Positions 46,101 to 53,238 of a DNA stretch of 64,000 bases are shown in pieces. The stretch is from assembly GCA_015680685.1 (NCBI GenBank), contig MNCI01018080.1, positions 698,122-762,121 of the forward strand, given 5' to 3'. The translations under genes and the position numbers were made by a program. This stretch comes from Gnetum montanum (lineage: Eukaryota; Streptophyta; Gnetopsida; Gnetales; Gnetaceae). The notes below the pieces were generated by a model that saw only the letters and a list, made by a program, of their open reading frames with translations, was not told where the DNA came from and searched no databases. Each line of letters opens with the position of its first letter. Position 1 is the first letter of the stretch.

Positions 46101-49100
46101 GCCTCAAAGACACTCCCTTCCCTCAGCTCTCAACACCCACGAGGTCTCATCCCCAGGAGCGGCCTATCCTCGGCCGCTTCCCTAGTTCATCATAGCCAGA
46201 TCTCTCGCCCGGTCAACTCAGGCGCGAGTACTAGTCATGATAACTTTGTCCAGCTGCAACTGGAGCCTAATGGTCCCGGTACCTCCCCTGTCCTATGCCC
46301 TTGCTATTCAAATGATCATCATTAATGAATTTTATTTTCGTTTTAGTTTTCTGGATTTAATTTTCTTCTTGTTATAATATAAAGATCGGTAACTTGATAT
46401 TTTGCATCTTATTTGTTACAGTGCATGTCAAGCCACTGTCTATGAGTTTAAATATCTGAAACTTGATGCGAAGAGTTTACAGGAGATGCATGATAAAAAC
46501 TGTTAGCACCAAATGCAGATGTTCTCATTGTGATTCTATCTACTAAATGAAATATTATTAACTATGTATACGATAAGATTTGCAGTGATATGCTAGAATA
46601 TTTTCTTAAGTTGATGTATTGTAAAGGAAATTCGGTCATTGCAAGTGATTGATACTGCCAATGAATTGAATTCTTTTTTATTTTTTCATTTGCAATTGGA
46701 AGAGTAACAGCTGGTTCATCTTCTAATAGGAAGTCATGGAGACGGGCATCCTACAAATACAGAAACTCCTCTTGTAGCATGGGGTGCTGGTATACGTAAA
46801 CCAAGTGCTGCCACAGTTGAAACAAAGGTAGATGATGGCTTCAGGTTCGTGGACCAGCACACACATCATATGCCTACACCGGCTGAATGGAGGCTCGAAA
46901 ATATTAAAAGAACAGATGTAAACCAAGCTGACATTGCTTCACTGATGGTAGCCTTTGTGCATTTTTTGTAACTCAAATTTTCTTTGTTTTTGTAAGTCTG
47001 GATAAGTTTACCTCTATTTTTTATTTTCCTTGTTTCGAACCTGCAGACAATGCTACTCGGATTACCTTCTCCAATGAATTCCGTTGGCAACTTGCCACTG
47101 GATTACCTAGATTTGGATAAGGTGAAGGTTTATTTTTTCATTACAAAGTACTTTCCCATCAGTCCCGTTGGTTATGGTTTCTAGTTGCAATATGATATCA
47201 TATAATTAAAAAATTTCAGGAAGGGCAAGCTGAAGCAGCTTTTGCAAGCGCAAAACAGATTCTTAACCAATTTCTTTGCAAGTCTCGTATCCAAATGAAC
47301 ATTTTCATTTTACATGGTTTCCGTGTCATTATAATGATTGACGTTTAAGCATTTATTATCTTTGTATGAATGCTTCCATGTTTACTGTAGGACCTCTAAA
47401 GGAGCACTTAGTAATGCTATTGATTATACTGATTATAAAAGTTTTTTTCTCCATCTCCCAATAAAATTTGGTTTTGCTGAAACGAGGGAAAAAACTGAAG
47501 GGACAACTTGTAAAGTTTCTGGTGTTTTTTTTTTTGGGTTCTCTGGTTAGATTTCTTAACTGATCTAAACAGAATTGAAGCAGTCAAGGTCCTTGCGGTT
47601 CAAACCCTTTGAATCACTTTTGGAGCATCACAGTTATGTTAGGGATATTGAAGAACTTATATCGGAGAAACAGTATGAGGCTGCCCTACAGTCAGCACAT
47701 GAACTTGCTGCCAAATCACTTGCAGGTCTTCATTATTTCCAGACATACGATTGGTTTCTTTTGATGACAACAATAACAATGGGCTATGTGGGGTGGATGG
47801 TTTACATCATCATTCACATTCTAAAGTGGTATTCTTCTTTTTTTGGAAGATCAATTCAAAGGAATTTGAAGGATTGCTCAAATGATAACCTGAGGAGACA
47901 GGTAAGCCTTGGTTTTCTTAGTTTGTAGGTGAAACATTAATTTAGAGTTTTATTAAACCTATTTTGTAGCATTATTTAATGGGTGTTTGTGATTGCGTTT
48001 TATTTTTATTTTTTCTGTTTTTTTTTTCCTGAAAAAGGAGGGCAACCAATGGGGTCATTACATCACTTCTTGGCTTGAGGCATAACGCGCACCTTTAAAA
48101 AGGAAAGCAGAGATCCCAATACCTGGACCATCCCAGTTTTTGAGTAAAAAACTGACAACATAGAAATCCAGAACACCAACCACATTTCTTATCCACATCA
48201 CTGTGGTCATCACATCATTGTCTTATCATGCCATACAGTGGGATTAAGGAAAAGCCTACACCAAGCAAAAACACAAGGGCTTCCTTTTGAAAGTTCATCA
48301 AGGCCAGGGACATATAACTTAATTGGTGCATCTGGGACAATCTCATTTTACGGTAGCTGCTTAGTACAGGTAAACAAAGCATCATCGACACAATAAAAAG
48401 GGGATGAATAATGCCATTTGATGGTTACTCAAATTTTGTGCCTGCAAATTGTTTTCTATACCAAAGAAGAAATGTGACTAATGAGTGCTTGCCAAAAAAA
48501 CATTTGCTATCAGATCTCGAGAACTTTAAATGAGAGGGAATGAAATAAGAGCAGGCCAAAAATGTGTCCTTAATTTAAACAATTTCATGGTCCATGTCCC
48601 AAGTAATACCAATTTTGGGATACATACAGAACTATGGATTTTCCACAGCTCTCAAAATTACCATAGAAACATCATTTGCTGAAGAGAACAGACAGGGGTT
48701 CATAATCTGCTAGGGTATGGGAAGGGATTATAGGGACAATTATACTTAGCAACTGTACGATGAACTCAAGTGGCAAACACTTGAATACAGGTGATCGTAA
48801 CAGATAGAGAAAGGATGTTGAGTTGAAGCAAGGCTAGGGAATGAGTGAGATAGGGCAGAAAAAACGTAAGGGAAACTTGTAAATGGGGGATGTTTGGAGA
48901 TCATTTAATCTGTAGGGGAAGAGGGAAGGGGAGGAGGAGGAGGAGGAAGCTATAGATGAGATTCTTTCTTCTTCAGTTCTTCTGGTAATATAGTTGAATG
49001 TCATTAGAAAATGGTGCAAAACTGTACTATTGCATTGAATATTGTGGATATGTTAAAGAAGGCATTTAGTAAGAAGTTTGATATGAAGTTCATTTACCTT

Positions 49101-51388
49101 ATGAACAAGATGAACATACTTTGTATGGAAAGGAGACTATGCTAGTTTGAGAAGGAAGGAAGAGGAAGAGTGGAGGTGGTGTGTGGTTGTTCCTTGCTTG
49201 TTCTTAGACTTGAAGTCTTGGGCTGCCTTGAGTGGTCTTTGTAAGTTCTTGGTGGAGGCTTGGAAGGCTAACCTTGCTGGTACTGTTGGAGGCTATTTGT
49301 GGCTGATTTGGGAGACTGTTGGGCTGATTTTAAGGATTGTCTTTCTCTGATTTTCTTGGAGGCTACTGGTTGCACCTTAAACTTGCTGTTTTGATTTGAT
49401 TCTTGAGGCTTCTGGCTGACCAATAATCCAATCCTGAAGAGTGTTCTTCTTTCCCAAATTGATCAACCAAATCATAGAGTTGTGTATTCTAAACCTTTGT
49501 TGCACCTAAATTATTGATGGTTGTTTGTTTTGTTGGCTTGGACAAGTTGAGGACTATTTCAGGAGGGCATGTTAGATTTCTTGTCACGTGTGAGTTATGC
49601 ATGGTATGGATTTGATTTTTGTGCATTAATGCATTGGGCCTATGGGTTGGTTTTGGTTTATTATGTGCACTTGGTGTTCTATGTTTTTGTGATCATTATT
49701 AATGAATATTCCTCATCATTTTATCCAAAGCTAGTGATCTCTTGCATGGGCAACAAGGGCTTAGCTTTTGTAGTTGCTTGATGGTGTTAGCCCCCACCAT
49801 TTTATCCATCTACGGAGGTACTTGGTGTGTGACAACTAGATGGCCAAAAGGGTACTCATTAACATAAAAGAAATTATAGATTTTAATTGGTTGTGTCTTT
49901 TGCATGTTGGAAATTGAAGTGCACATGCTTGGTTTTGTCGAGCATTTTCTTATTAATTTTGTGTATTTGTTGAGAGAGTTTTCATATCGCAATCCATTGT
50001 GACATGGCCAAGAATCCTGTTGATGATTGCACAAGACATATTGGCACTAGGTTCCATAGGATACATGAATTGGTTGAGAAGAGGGTGATTGAACTGCAAC
50101 ACATCCCAATGACTAAGCAAGCTCTAGCCATCTTTATGAAGCCACTTGTCCATGTGAAGTTTGAACAATTCAGAGATCAGTTGAGGTTAAGGAACACCAC
50201 ATTCAAATGAATTGCTACTTGGCAGAGTCAAGGCTACTTGAGCCATCACTATTAGTTTTAAGGATGTATTTGCATTTTGCATGGGGCTTTCCTTTGGGCA
50301 CTCCAGTTCCTCTAAAAAATATTTATTTTCATGTCATGTATTTGTAGTTTTAAAACCATCCAAACTTATGGTGGGTGTTGACCTATATAAAGTGCATAAT
50401 TGTGTTTAACAGTTTTAGTGGGTGGGCTCCATTTTGTGGTTAAAAAAAAACCCTATTGAAAAGCCTATAAAGAGGTGCTTCTTCTCTTTATGTATGATGT
50501 ACTGGTTGAATCAATTGAATGCATTTCTTTTGAGTTGTTTCTATTGCATTCCAAACACACACTTTTTTCTTCTTTTTCTTGCATTACTGCTAGACATTTG
50601 CATCTCAAAGGCTAGCAATCTTAATAGAATATAGGATATTAGAAAGATGAGGAAAATGGATTGAAACATAACCATCCAAATAAAATAAATATCTGTTTAT
50701 AATAGAATCAGTTTATTATTGATATTTCTGACATAGTTCAAATTACCAATTGTTATTTCCTTAACAAATTTTCATATCACTTTATTTATTTGCTTCAGGA
50801 TACTTATAAATTGAAATGATCAGGTCCGTCTGTTTGGATGCCTTCTGATGGGAATCTTTTCTACTATTCTGCTGATAGAATATTCACCTCTGCTGTATCA
50901 TGTTTATGTTGCCATGACATTATTCCTATGGACAGAAGTCTTCAGTGATGTAATGGTTATATTGGCCATATGGAAGGCTTTTCGTAATTCTAAAATGAAG
51001 TTTCTTGTGAAGCTGTTGGCATCTTTTGTCGTGTCCTTTCTCATTCTTGAGCTCCTGGTACGTCTTATTGCTCATGACATTTTTATTTTTACTCAAGTTT
51101 CTTATCCACTATTCCTAAATCTTCAACTGTATAGGTTAGGGGTTTAGAACTTTGTTACATAAATTTTCTTACACTTTCTTGGTCAATTTTTCTGACGCAG
51201 GTTACAAGCTTTTTTGATAGAAGAGTCTACACAGGCATCTTTTTAGTGGCTGGAATTTTTGGTGCAGTGGCATTTTCTTCTAAAAATCCTGACATTTCTA
51301 TGGTTCCAGTGTTTTTATGGGTTTCATGTTGGTTTTTATCAGTGTTCACATTAATGCCAGTTGAAATTGCTGATTGCACATCACTTGT
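27934..51388 (+). CDS. PIGN: GPI ethanolamine phosphate transferase 1 (PIG-N/MCD4), exons 1-10, 3' end outside window
   Basis: In the family this ER membrane enzyme transfers ethanolamine phosphate to the first mannose of the GPI anchor precursor. Ten exons joined give 2003 coding bases (667 codons plus two bases) with no stop or frameshift. Exons: 27934-28183, 33887-34078, 43898-44053, 45179-45472, 46730-46947, 47047-47121, 47220-47286, 47573-47901, 50824-51057, 51201-51388; all introns are GT-AG and phases agree. There is one N-terminal membrane segment (residues 35-57), then a lumenal alkaline-phosphatase-fold domain with metal-ligand blocks ADGMR (84), PTESRPGH (124, likely nucleophile Thr125), GCDTNGHAH (242), [17 protein letters not shown] (289), then several membrane segments. 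The first in-frame ATG was chosen; an in-frame TAA lies 62 codons upstream. The remaining C-terminal membrane part must lie beyond 64000. Confidence 0.97.
28278..28457 (+). repeat. Imperfect tandem duplication in PIGN intron 1
   Basis: GTATGCTTGCTCTAGGT and CATCAAATAATGTGTAAGC occur twice about 102 bases apart (units about 28278-28355 and 28380-28457). Confidence 0.65.
28676..28752 (+). repeat. Short tandem duplication in PIGN intron 1
   Basis: Two units of about 38 bases contain GAAACTTACAATACCGAAAC followed by ATTAACCCT. They are nearly identical, so the duplication is recent. Confidence 0.75.
29316..31149 (-). pseudogene. RTE LINE endonuclease and partial reverse transcriptase
   Basis: The endonuclease shows [34 protein letters not shown] and [20 protein letters not shown], the catalytic DxNGHxG and HGG signature of RTE endonucleases (here D in 'EDFNGH'). 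The linker holds [14 protein letters not shown]. The RT start shows [40 protein letters not shown], then [15 protein letters not shown] in a shifted frame. TAG/TAA stops and shifts show it is dead. Confidence 0.85.
29316..31390 (-). mobile_element. RTE-clade LINE, copy 1, 5' portion
   Basis: On the minus strand it runs from a 5' leader (31390-31150) through an AP-like endonuclease (31149 to about 30560) and a linker into the first RT blocks, ending at about 29316 inside the fingers/palm. The rest of RT and the 3' end are missing. It lies in PIGN intron 1, antisense. Its leader is shared with copy 2 (32370-32200), so the two copies sit head to tail. Confidence 0.8.
31400..32370 (-). mobile_element. 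RTE-clade LINE, copy 2, truncated in the endonuclease
   Basis: The minus strand has a leader at 32370-32180 that resembles 31390-31150, an endonuclease start that is repeated three times (31862-32179), and endonuclease sequence with [20 protein letters not shown] and [15 protein letters not shown]. It stops at about 31430, where copy 1 begins. Confidence 0.75.
31862..32179 (-). repeat. 106-bp tandem repeat, three units, encoding the endonuclease N-terminus
   Basis: Units start at 31862, 31968 and 32074, each opening CTTGGAGSTAGGCAATG on the plus strand. Read on the minus strand each unit encodes [18 protein letters not shown]...INIA-LQ, the start of the RTE endonuclease (consensus WNxxTLxGKxxEL...INIxCxQET). 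A diverged single unit stands at 31044-31149 in copy 1. Confidence 0.9.
32358..33411 (-). pseudogene. Fragments of a second LINE type, reverse transcriptase
   Basis: Two RT pieces are out of natural order. At 32480-32600 (minus) a frame reads [13 protein letters not shown] then [16 protein letters not shown], the RT block A. At 33172-33411 (minus) there is [20 protein letters not shown] with EWMQTMPND, then [12 protein letters not shown] in place of a YADD block. Block B precedes block A on the coding strand, so the fragments come from separate or rearranged copies. Confidence 0.65.
33590..33741 (-). mobile_element. SINE-like insertion with 12-bp target duplication
   Basis: AAGCAAAGCTTG occurs at 33590-33601 and again at 33730-33741, bounding a 128-bp insert. 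The minus strand of the insert carries A-box-like GTAGCTCAATGACAGC and B-box-like GGTTGCAAGTC. The tRNA-like part lies toward the 3' end of the insert, which is unusual, so the SINE call is tentative. Confidence 0.45.
33887..34078 (+). CDS. PIGN: PIGN exon 2
   Basis: The acceptor ...TTGTACTGCAG precedes CGGATGGC. It encodes [16 protein letters not shown] and [20 protein letters not shown], the first metal site and nucleophile region of the phosphotransferase domain. Donor GTGAAC at 34079, phase 1. The following intron is 9.8 kb. Confidence 0.96.
34746..34772 (+). repeat. G-rich tract in PIGN intron 2
   Basis: Runs of G (GGGGGGG, GGGG, GGGG, GG, GGGGG) separated by single T are found on the PIGN sense strand. 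This is enough for a G-quadruplex in DNA or pre-mRNA. Confidence 0.7.
35012..35922 (-). mobile_element. L1-like LINE family copy a, 5'-truncated, with target duplication
   Basis: The insertion proper spans 35023-35911, flanked by TTCCAATTATT at 35012-35022 and 35912-35922. The T-run at 35021-35028 is the poly(A)-like end of a minus-strand element, followed by GGAAAAACTTTCAGGAATTT, the tail sequence shared with other copies. It contains only the C-terminal part of ORF2 plus the 3' untranslated region. Target-primed reverse transcription explains 5' truncation with an 11-bp duplication. Confidence 0.88.
35400..35911 (-). pseudogene. LINE copy a: coiled coil and degenerate J domain
   Basis: The minus-strand frame gives a charged helix ([20 protein letters not shown]), then [20 protein letters not shown], a helix II-like [17 protein letters not shown], and [17 protein letters not shown]. 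This aligns with copies e and f residue by residue. The HPD motif is HPN here (codons at 35566-35574). The D-to-N change is a G-to-A transition at a former CpG. Two or three stops are present. Confidence 0.78.
36390..37457 (+). pseudogene. LINE ORF1: DUF4283-like domain and zinc knuckle
   Basis: One frame carries the whole ORF with four internal stops (about 36702, 36891, 37134, 37242). [39 protein letters not shown] and [19 protein letters not shown] match the DUF4283 pattern of plant L1-type ORF1. A CCHC knuckle [14 protein letters not shown] is intact at 37152-37193. ORF1 proteins bind LINE RNA. The end overlaps a poly-G stretch with an ambiguous base at 37437. Confidence 0.8.
37489..38106 (+). 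repeat. 309-bp tandem duplication across the ORF1-ORF2 junction
   Basis: 37489-37797 and 37798-38106 are nearly identical, differing by a few transitions. The unit is 309 bases (103 codons), so the reading frame is kept. It contains the end of the ORF1-side sequence, an identical stretch of intergenic sequence, and the first 39 codons of ORF2, [17 protein letters not shown] onward. Confidence 0.93.
37681..39600 (+). pseudogene. LINE ORF2: endonuclease and internally deleted RT (copy b)
   Basis: The endonuclease begins [20 protein letters not shown] and LCLQETKL (37681; repeated at 37993) and continues to about 38600 with [18 protein letters not shown] in one frame. The RT reads GRAPGLDGW at about 39300, then jumps straight to [20 protein letters not shown]. 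In copy f about 1.1 kb separates these, so the palm with YADD is gone. [18 protein letters not shown] follows. It cannot be active. Confidence 0.85.
39640..40620 (+). pseudogene. LINE ORF2: zf-RVT and PF20167-like domain (copy b)
   Basis: zf-[23 protein letters not shown] then [10 protein letters not shown] (C-x2-C...H...C) and [17 protein letters not shown]. The PF20167-like part follows after a frameshift: [63 protein letters not shown], and [15 protein letters not shown] with LILALWR. It lines up with copies d, e and f. Glutamine stands at the place of a TAG in copy f. Confidence 0.75.
40640..41400 (+). pseudogene. LINE ORF2 end: coiled coil and J-like domain (copy b)
   Basis: The frame reads [46 protein letters not shown], then [39 protein letters not shown] and EYCLDRTQN. 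It is collinear with the J domain of copies e and f, but HPD has become CLD. At least eight stops are present, many TAG. Confidence 0.7.
41401..41652 (+). other. 3' untranslated region and (AAAAT)n tail of LINE copy b
   Basis: A G/T-rich stretch ends CATCCTTTTTCCC followed by AAAAATAAAATAAAATAAAA repeats (to about 41652). The word TTTTTCCC or TTTTCCC just before the tail is also found, reversed, at the ends of copies a (GGAAAAAC), c (GCGGAAAAAG), e (GGAGAAAG) and the fragment at 45790 (GGGAAAATG). Confidence 0.75.
41912..42350 (+). pseudogene. Coiled-coil ORF in PIGN intron 2, LINE ORF1-like
   Basis: A 116-codon frame starts [20 protein letters not shown] and forms a heptad-rich helix ([20 protein letters not shown]) followed by Lys-rich sequence. 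In the next frame it continues [20 protein letters not shown] with [14 protein letters not shown], which resembles the RRM-like start in some LINE ORF1 proteins (the 'xLxGxPE' word). A short (GATG)n run follows at 42484-42504. An ordinary host gene fragment cannot be excluded. Confidence 0.4.
43480..43716 (+). mobile_element. tRNA-derived SINE-like insertion with 13-bp target duplication
   Basis: TTTGATGAGATAT occurs at 43480-43492 and 43704-43716, bounding a 211-bp insert. The insert head is tRNA-like: GCATAGCTCACTTGGTTAGAGC (A box at 43503-43514) and CACAAGTTTGATTTCAA (B box at 43548-43558), with AAGTCACAAGTT shared with the segment at 27442-27514. No clear homopolymer tail is left. It lies in PIGN intron 2, 180 bases before exon 3. 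Confidence 0.75.
43898..44053 (+). CDS. PIGN: PIGN exon 3
   Basis: The acceptor GTTTCAG precedes GTTGGAAATC. It encodes [15 protein letters not shown] and [20 protein letters not shown], ending YEDFAT. Donor GTTATG at 44054. The words are nearly invariant in plant PIG-N. Confidence 0.95.
44054..45178 (+). other. PIGN intron 3, no recognisable element
   Basis: 1125 bases, AT-rich and T-rich on the sense strand as usual for plant introns. Open frames are short and have no recognisable motif. Nothing else is seen. Confidence 0.6.
45179..45472 (+). CDS. PIGN: PIGN exon 4
   Basis: The acceptor ATTTGCAG precedes ATGCCTC. It encodes [31 protein letters not shown] and [12 protein letters not shown], which hold most of the metal ligands. 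Donor GTAGGT at 45473. Confidence 0.96.
45782..46309 (-). mobile_element. LINE 3'-end fragment in PIGN intron 4, with 8-bp target duplication
   Basis: TGCTATTC at 45782-45789 and 46302-46309 flanks an insert (45790-46301) that begins TTTTTTGGGAAAATGTCAGG on the plus strand, so the element's A-rich end faces left. It is clearly richer in GC than the flanking intron. Only 3' untranslated sequence appears to be present; no J-domain coding part is recognised. Its tail word TTTTCCC matches the LINE family of copies a to f, but membership is not proven. Confidence 0.7.
46730..46947 (+). CDS. PIGN: PIGN exon 5
   Basis: The acceptor TTCTAATAG precedes GAAGTCATG. It encodes [20 protein letters not shown], completing the metal site, and later [11 protein letters not shown] and [10 protein letters not shown]. 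Donor GTAGCC at 46948, phase 0. Confidence 0.95.
47047..47121 (+). CDS. PIGN: PIGN exon 6
   Basis: 25 codons: [20 protein letters not shown] then LDLDK. Acceptor CCTGCAG, donor GTGAAG at 47122. Phase 0 at both ends. Confidence 0.95.
47220..47286 (+). CDS. PIGN: PIGN exon 7
   Basis: [20 protein letters not shown] then KS plus one base. The donor GTATCC at 47287 was chosen because it restores the family's KS-x2-K...FKPF spacing with exon 8; no better GT is near. Confidence 0.85.
47573..47901 (+). CDS. PIGN: PIGN exon 8
   Basis: The acceptor GATCTAAACAG precedes AATTGAAG. It encodes [11 protein letters not shown], an alpha-helical linker, [10 protein letters not shown] and the membrane segment [20 protein letters not shown]. 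Donor GTAAGC at 47902, phase 0. Confidence 0.94.
50004..50210 (+). pseudogene. Ty1/copia RNase H C-terminal fragment in PIGN intron 8
   Basis: [40 protein letters not shown] and [16 protein letters not shown] match the end of Ty1/copia pol (D..RHI..R.H.I.E.V.....L.hi.t..Q.AD..TKpL....F). The open frame is only 68 codons. Upstream, AGGAGGGCATGTTAGATTTC at about 49560-49579 looks like a polypurine tract and LTR start, possibly of a different copia copy. The rest of intron 8 shows nothing I can name. Confidence 0.65.
50824..51057 (+). CDS. PIGN: PIGN exon 9
   Basis: The acceptor TGATCAG precedes GTCCGTCTG. It encodes three hydrophobic segments, including [20 protein letters not shown] and [19 protein letters not shown]. 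Donor GTACGT at 51058, phase 0. Confidence 0.93.
51201..51388 (+). CDS. PIGN: PIGN exon 10 (last one in window)
   Basis: The acceptor TCTGACGCAG precedes GTTACAAGC. It encodes [20 protein letters not shown] and [20 protein letters not shown]. Donor GTAAGT at 51389, phase 2. Intron 10 is open to the end of the window. Confidence 0.92.
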
Positions 51389-52079
51389 GTAAGTGTTATT
51401 TTAATACTTTAATGTGTTTCTCATTCGTTTTAATTAGAAGTGTCTTTAGTATGCGATGTTAGTTTTAGCTTTATACGTAAGAGTAGGAATCTTAGGAATC
51501 TTACATTTAAAGAGATCATATTTTATATATGCTTTTAGTTTTTAACCTACCGGGAAGGGCATGAAACCAGTACCACTAGGTTTTGGGGTCATAATGTCAA
51601 AGGAAATAACAAACTTTTCATTCGTTTTTACCTTTCATTGTGGGTTTATTTGTTAGTTCACAGTCATGTGGTATCTTACGTTCACCATGTAATCATAAAA
51701 TCTCACAGGGTGTGTGTGTTAACTCAATTTTATATTAACTAATAATTCTTTTAACAGTTTAGTTTCTACAGCTAGGTGCCGTTCTGTTTCCATCACGGTG
51801 TTTTACCTATCTCATGTTCAAGTTCCTTGACTTGTTTATGTATCATTATCATCATTCAATCATGCAATCATCTTCCTTTGTTGAGCCTTTGGAGTTTTTG
51901 TTCCTTGCCTCTTCTATTCCATGGGGTCATTCATCAAATCTTGCAGTAAACTTCACATGGTATTGGGGCTCCATAGTATTTGATCTTCATGGTTTAACGT
52001 GGTTCATTCTTGGACATTGTTGTTTTAACGATCCTTATATGAAGCCATGACAAGGGAAATGATATGCGAACTGTTGCTT
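51389..52079 (+). other. Start of PIGN intron 10, no recognisable element
   Basis: AT-rich intronic sequence between exon 10 and the copia fragment. An AG at 51759 with open sequence after it was tested as a next exon and does not resemble PIG-N. Confidence 0.55.
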
Positions 52080-53238
52080 GAGAGGAAACTTTTAAATAGC
52101 TCAAATTACAACATTTGGAAGTTGTAGATGAGACTATTATTATATGGGAATGGTCTTGATTATCATGGTGGATGAGAATAACAAGATGGTGTAATTCTTA
52201 TAGCCGCCCTGAGTTTGTCTAGAGAATTTATTCTCCTTGTTGAGAAACAAGATTTGACATTTAACATGTGGAAGAAACTCAAGGAAACATTTAATATGAA
52301 GAATGAATCCAAGATTGTATCTTTGCAGAATCAATTGAACTCTTTGTGATTGAAAGATAGTGATCTTGTAGTGTCACTGTTTCAAAAGGTCTCTACATTG
52401 CAAGTTGGTTTCCAACCACAAAATGCTTAGGTGTTAGAGGAAATCATTAAGTTTTACCTTTTGAAAGCTCTTCTGCTGTCTTATGAAGCTGTTCTACCAA
52501 ATGTGAAAATTGGCATCAAACACTACATTGTGATGCAGTTATCTGCGAAAGTACCTGAAATGAAATCATATGCCATGAATAATGGTGAGTATATAAGCAA
52601 TGGCTTCTAAAGATATGAATGATCAGAAGAGAAAACCACCATTGAGATACTGACATATTTGCAAAAAGGAGGGTAGCCATGATACAAATCACTGTTATGA
52701 TAATCCCAGTAATCCAAAGGTGAAGGTAATGACAAAGCTCTAGGTGAACAAATATGCCAAATACAAGGGTAAGAAATAAGGAGGAATATCAGGTTCAGCC
52801 TCTTGTTGGTGATTTTAGTGCCTTTACCCTAAATAGTGAAAAATTCAATGATTTTGTGCATATTGATTCTAGTGCGACGCATCATTTTACTGGTGATTTA
52901 TCATTGCTGTTTAATGCACAAAACATGATTAAACTATTACATAAGAATTGGTGATGGACAGCTAGTGGGATGAATGTTTCAGGTCTAATAGTAAAGATCT
53001 TTGTTACGTTATAGGTCTGAAAGTAAAGATGTTAATTTCCATATGTCAACTTGTTAATGATGGTTCACATGTTAAGTTCAATTATAGTTTTGATGGACAC
53101 TCATTCTATATAGTTCATGTGGTAATAATGTTTTGGGCTACATTTTTCTATGTAATGGAACCTTTAAGTTAATTGATCATTGTGTTGAGAGAATGTATTT
53201 TGATGCTGAACAAGATCAAATGTTAAAATGGCATCTGA
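52080..53238 (+). pseudogene. Ty1/copia gag and protease fragment in PIGN intron 10
   Basis: The gag part includes FNMWKKLKETFNMKNESKIV, SLQNQLNSL and DLVVSLFQKVSTLQVGFQPQ, the UBN2-type gag pattern. A zinc-knuckle remnant (HICKKEG...HDTNHCYDN) lies at about 52650-52700. The protease start is FVHIDSSATHHFTGD at about 52855 (family motif DSGATxH, Gly changed to Ser). It is cut at 53238 by the tail of LINE copy c. Confidence 0.75.

Noticed and set aside
47338-47550. 70-codon frame in PIGN intron 7
   Set aside because: It lies between a phased donor (47287) and acceptor (47572); retaining it would break the conserved KS...FKPF junction.
48000-49540. Possible further retroelement in PIGN intron 8
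   Set aside because: A T-run before CCTGAAAAAGGAGGGCAACC looks like a reversed LINE tail, but no coding part or target duplication could be found, so no element was called.
51759-51900. Possible PIGN exon 11 after an AG near 51759
   Set aside because: The translation has no resemblance to the C-terminal membrane part of PIG-N and phase 2 joining gives no family words.
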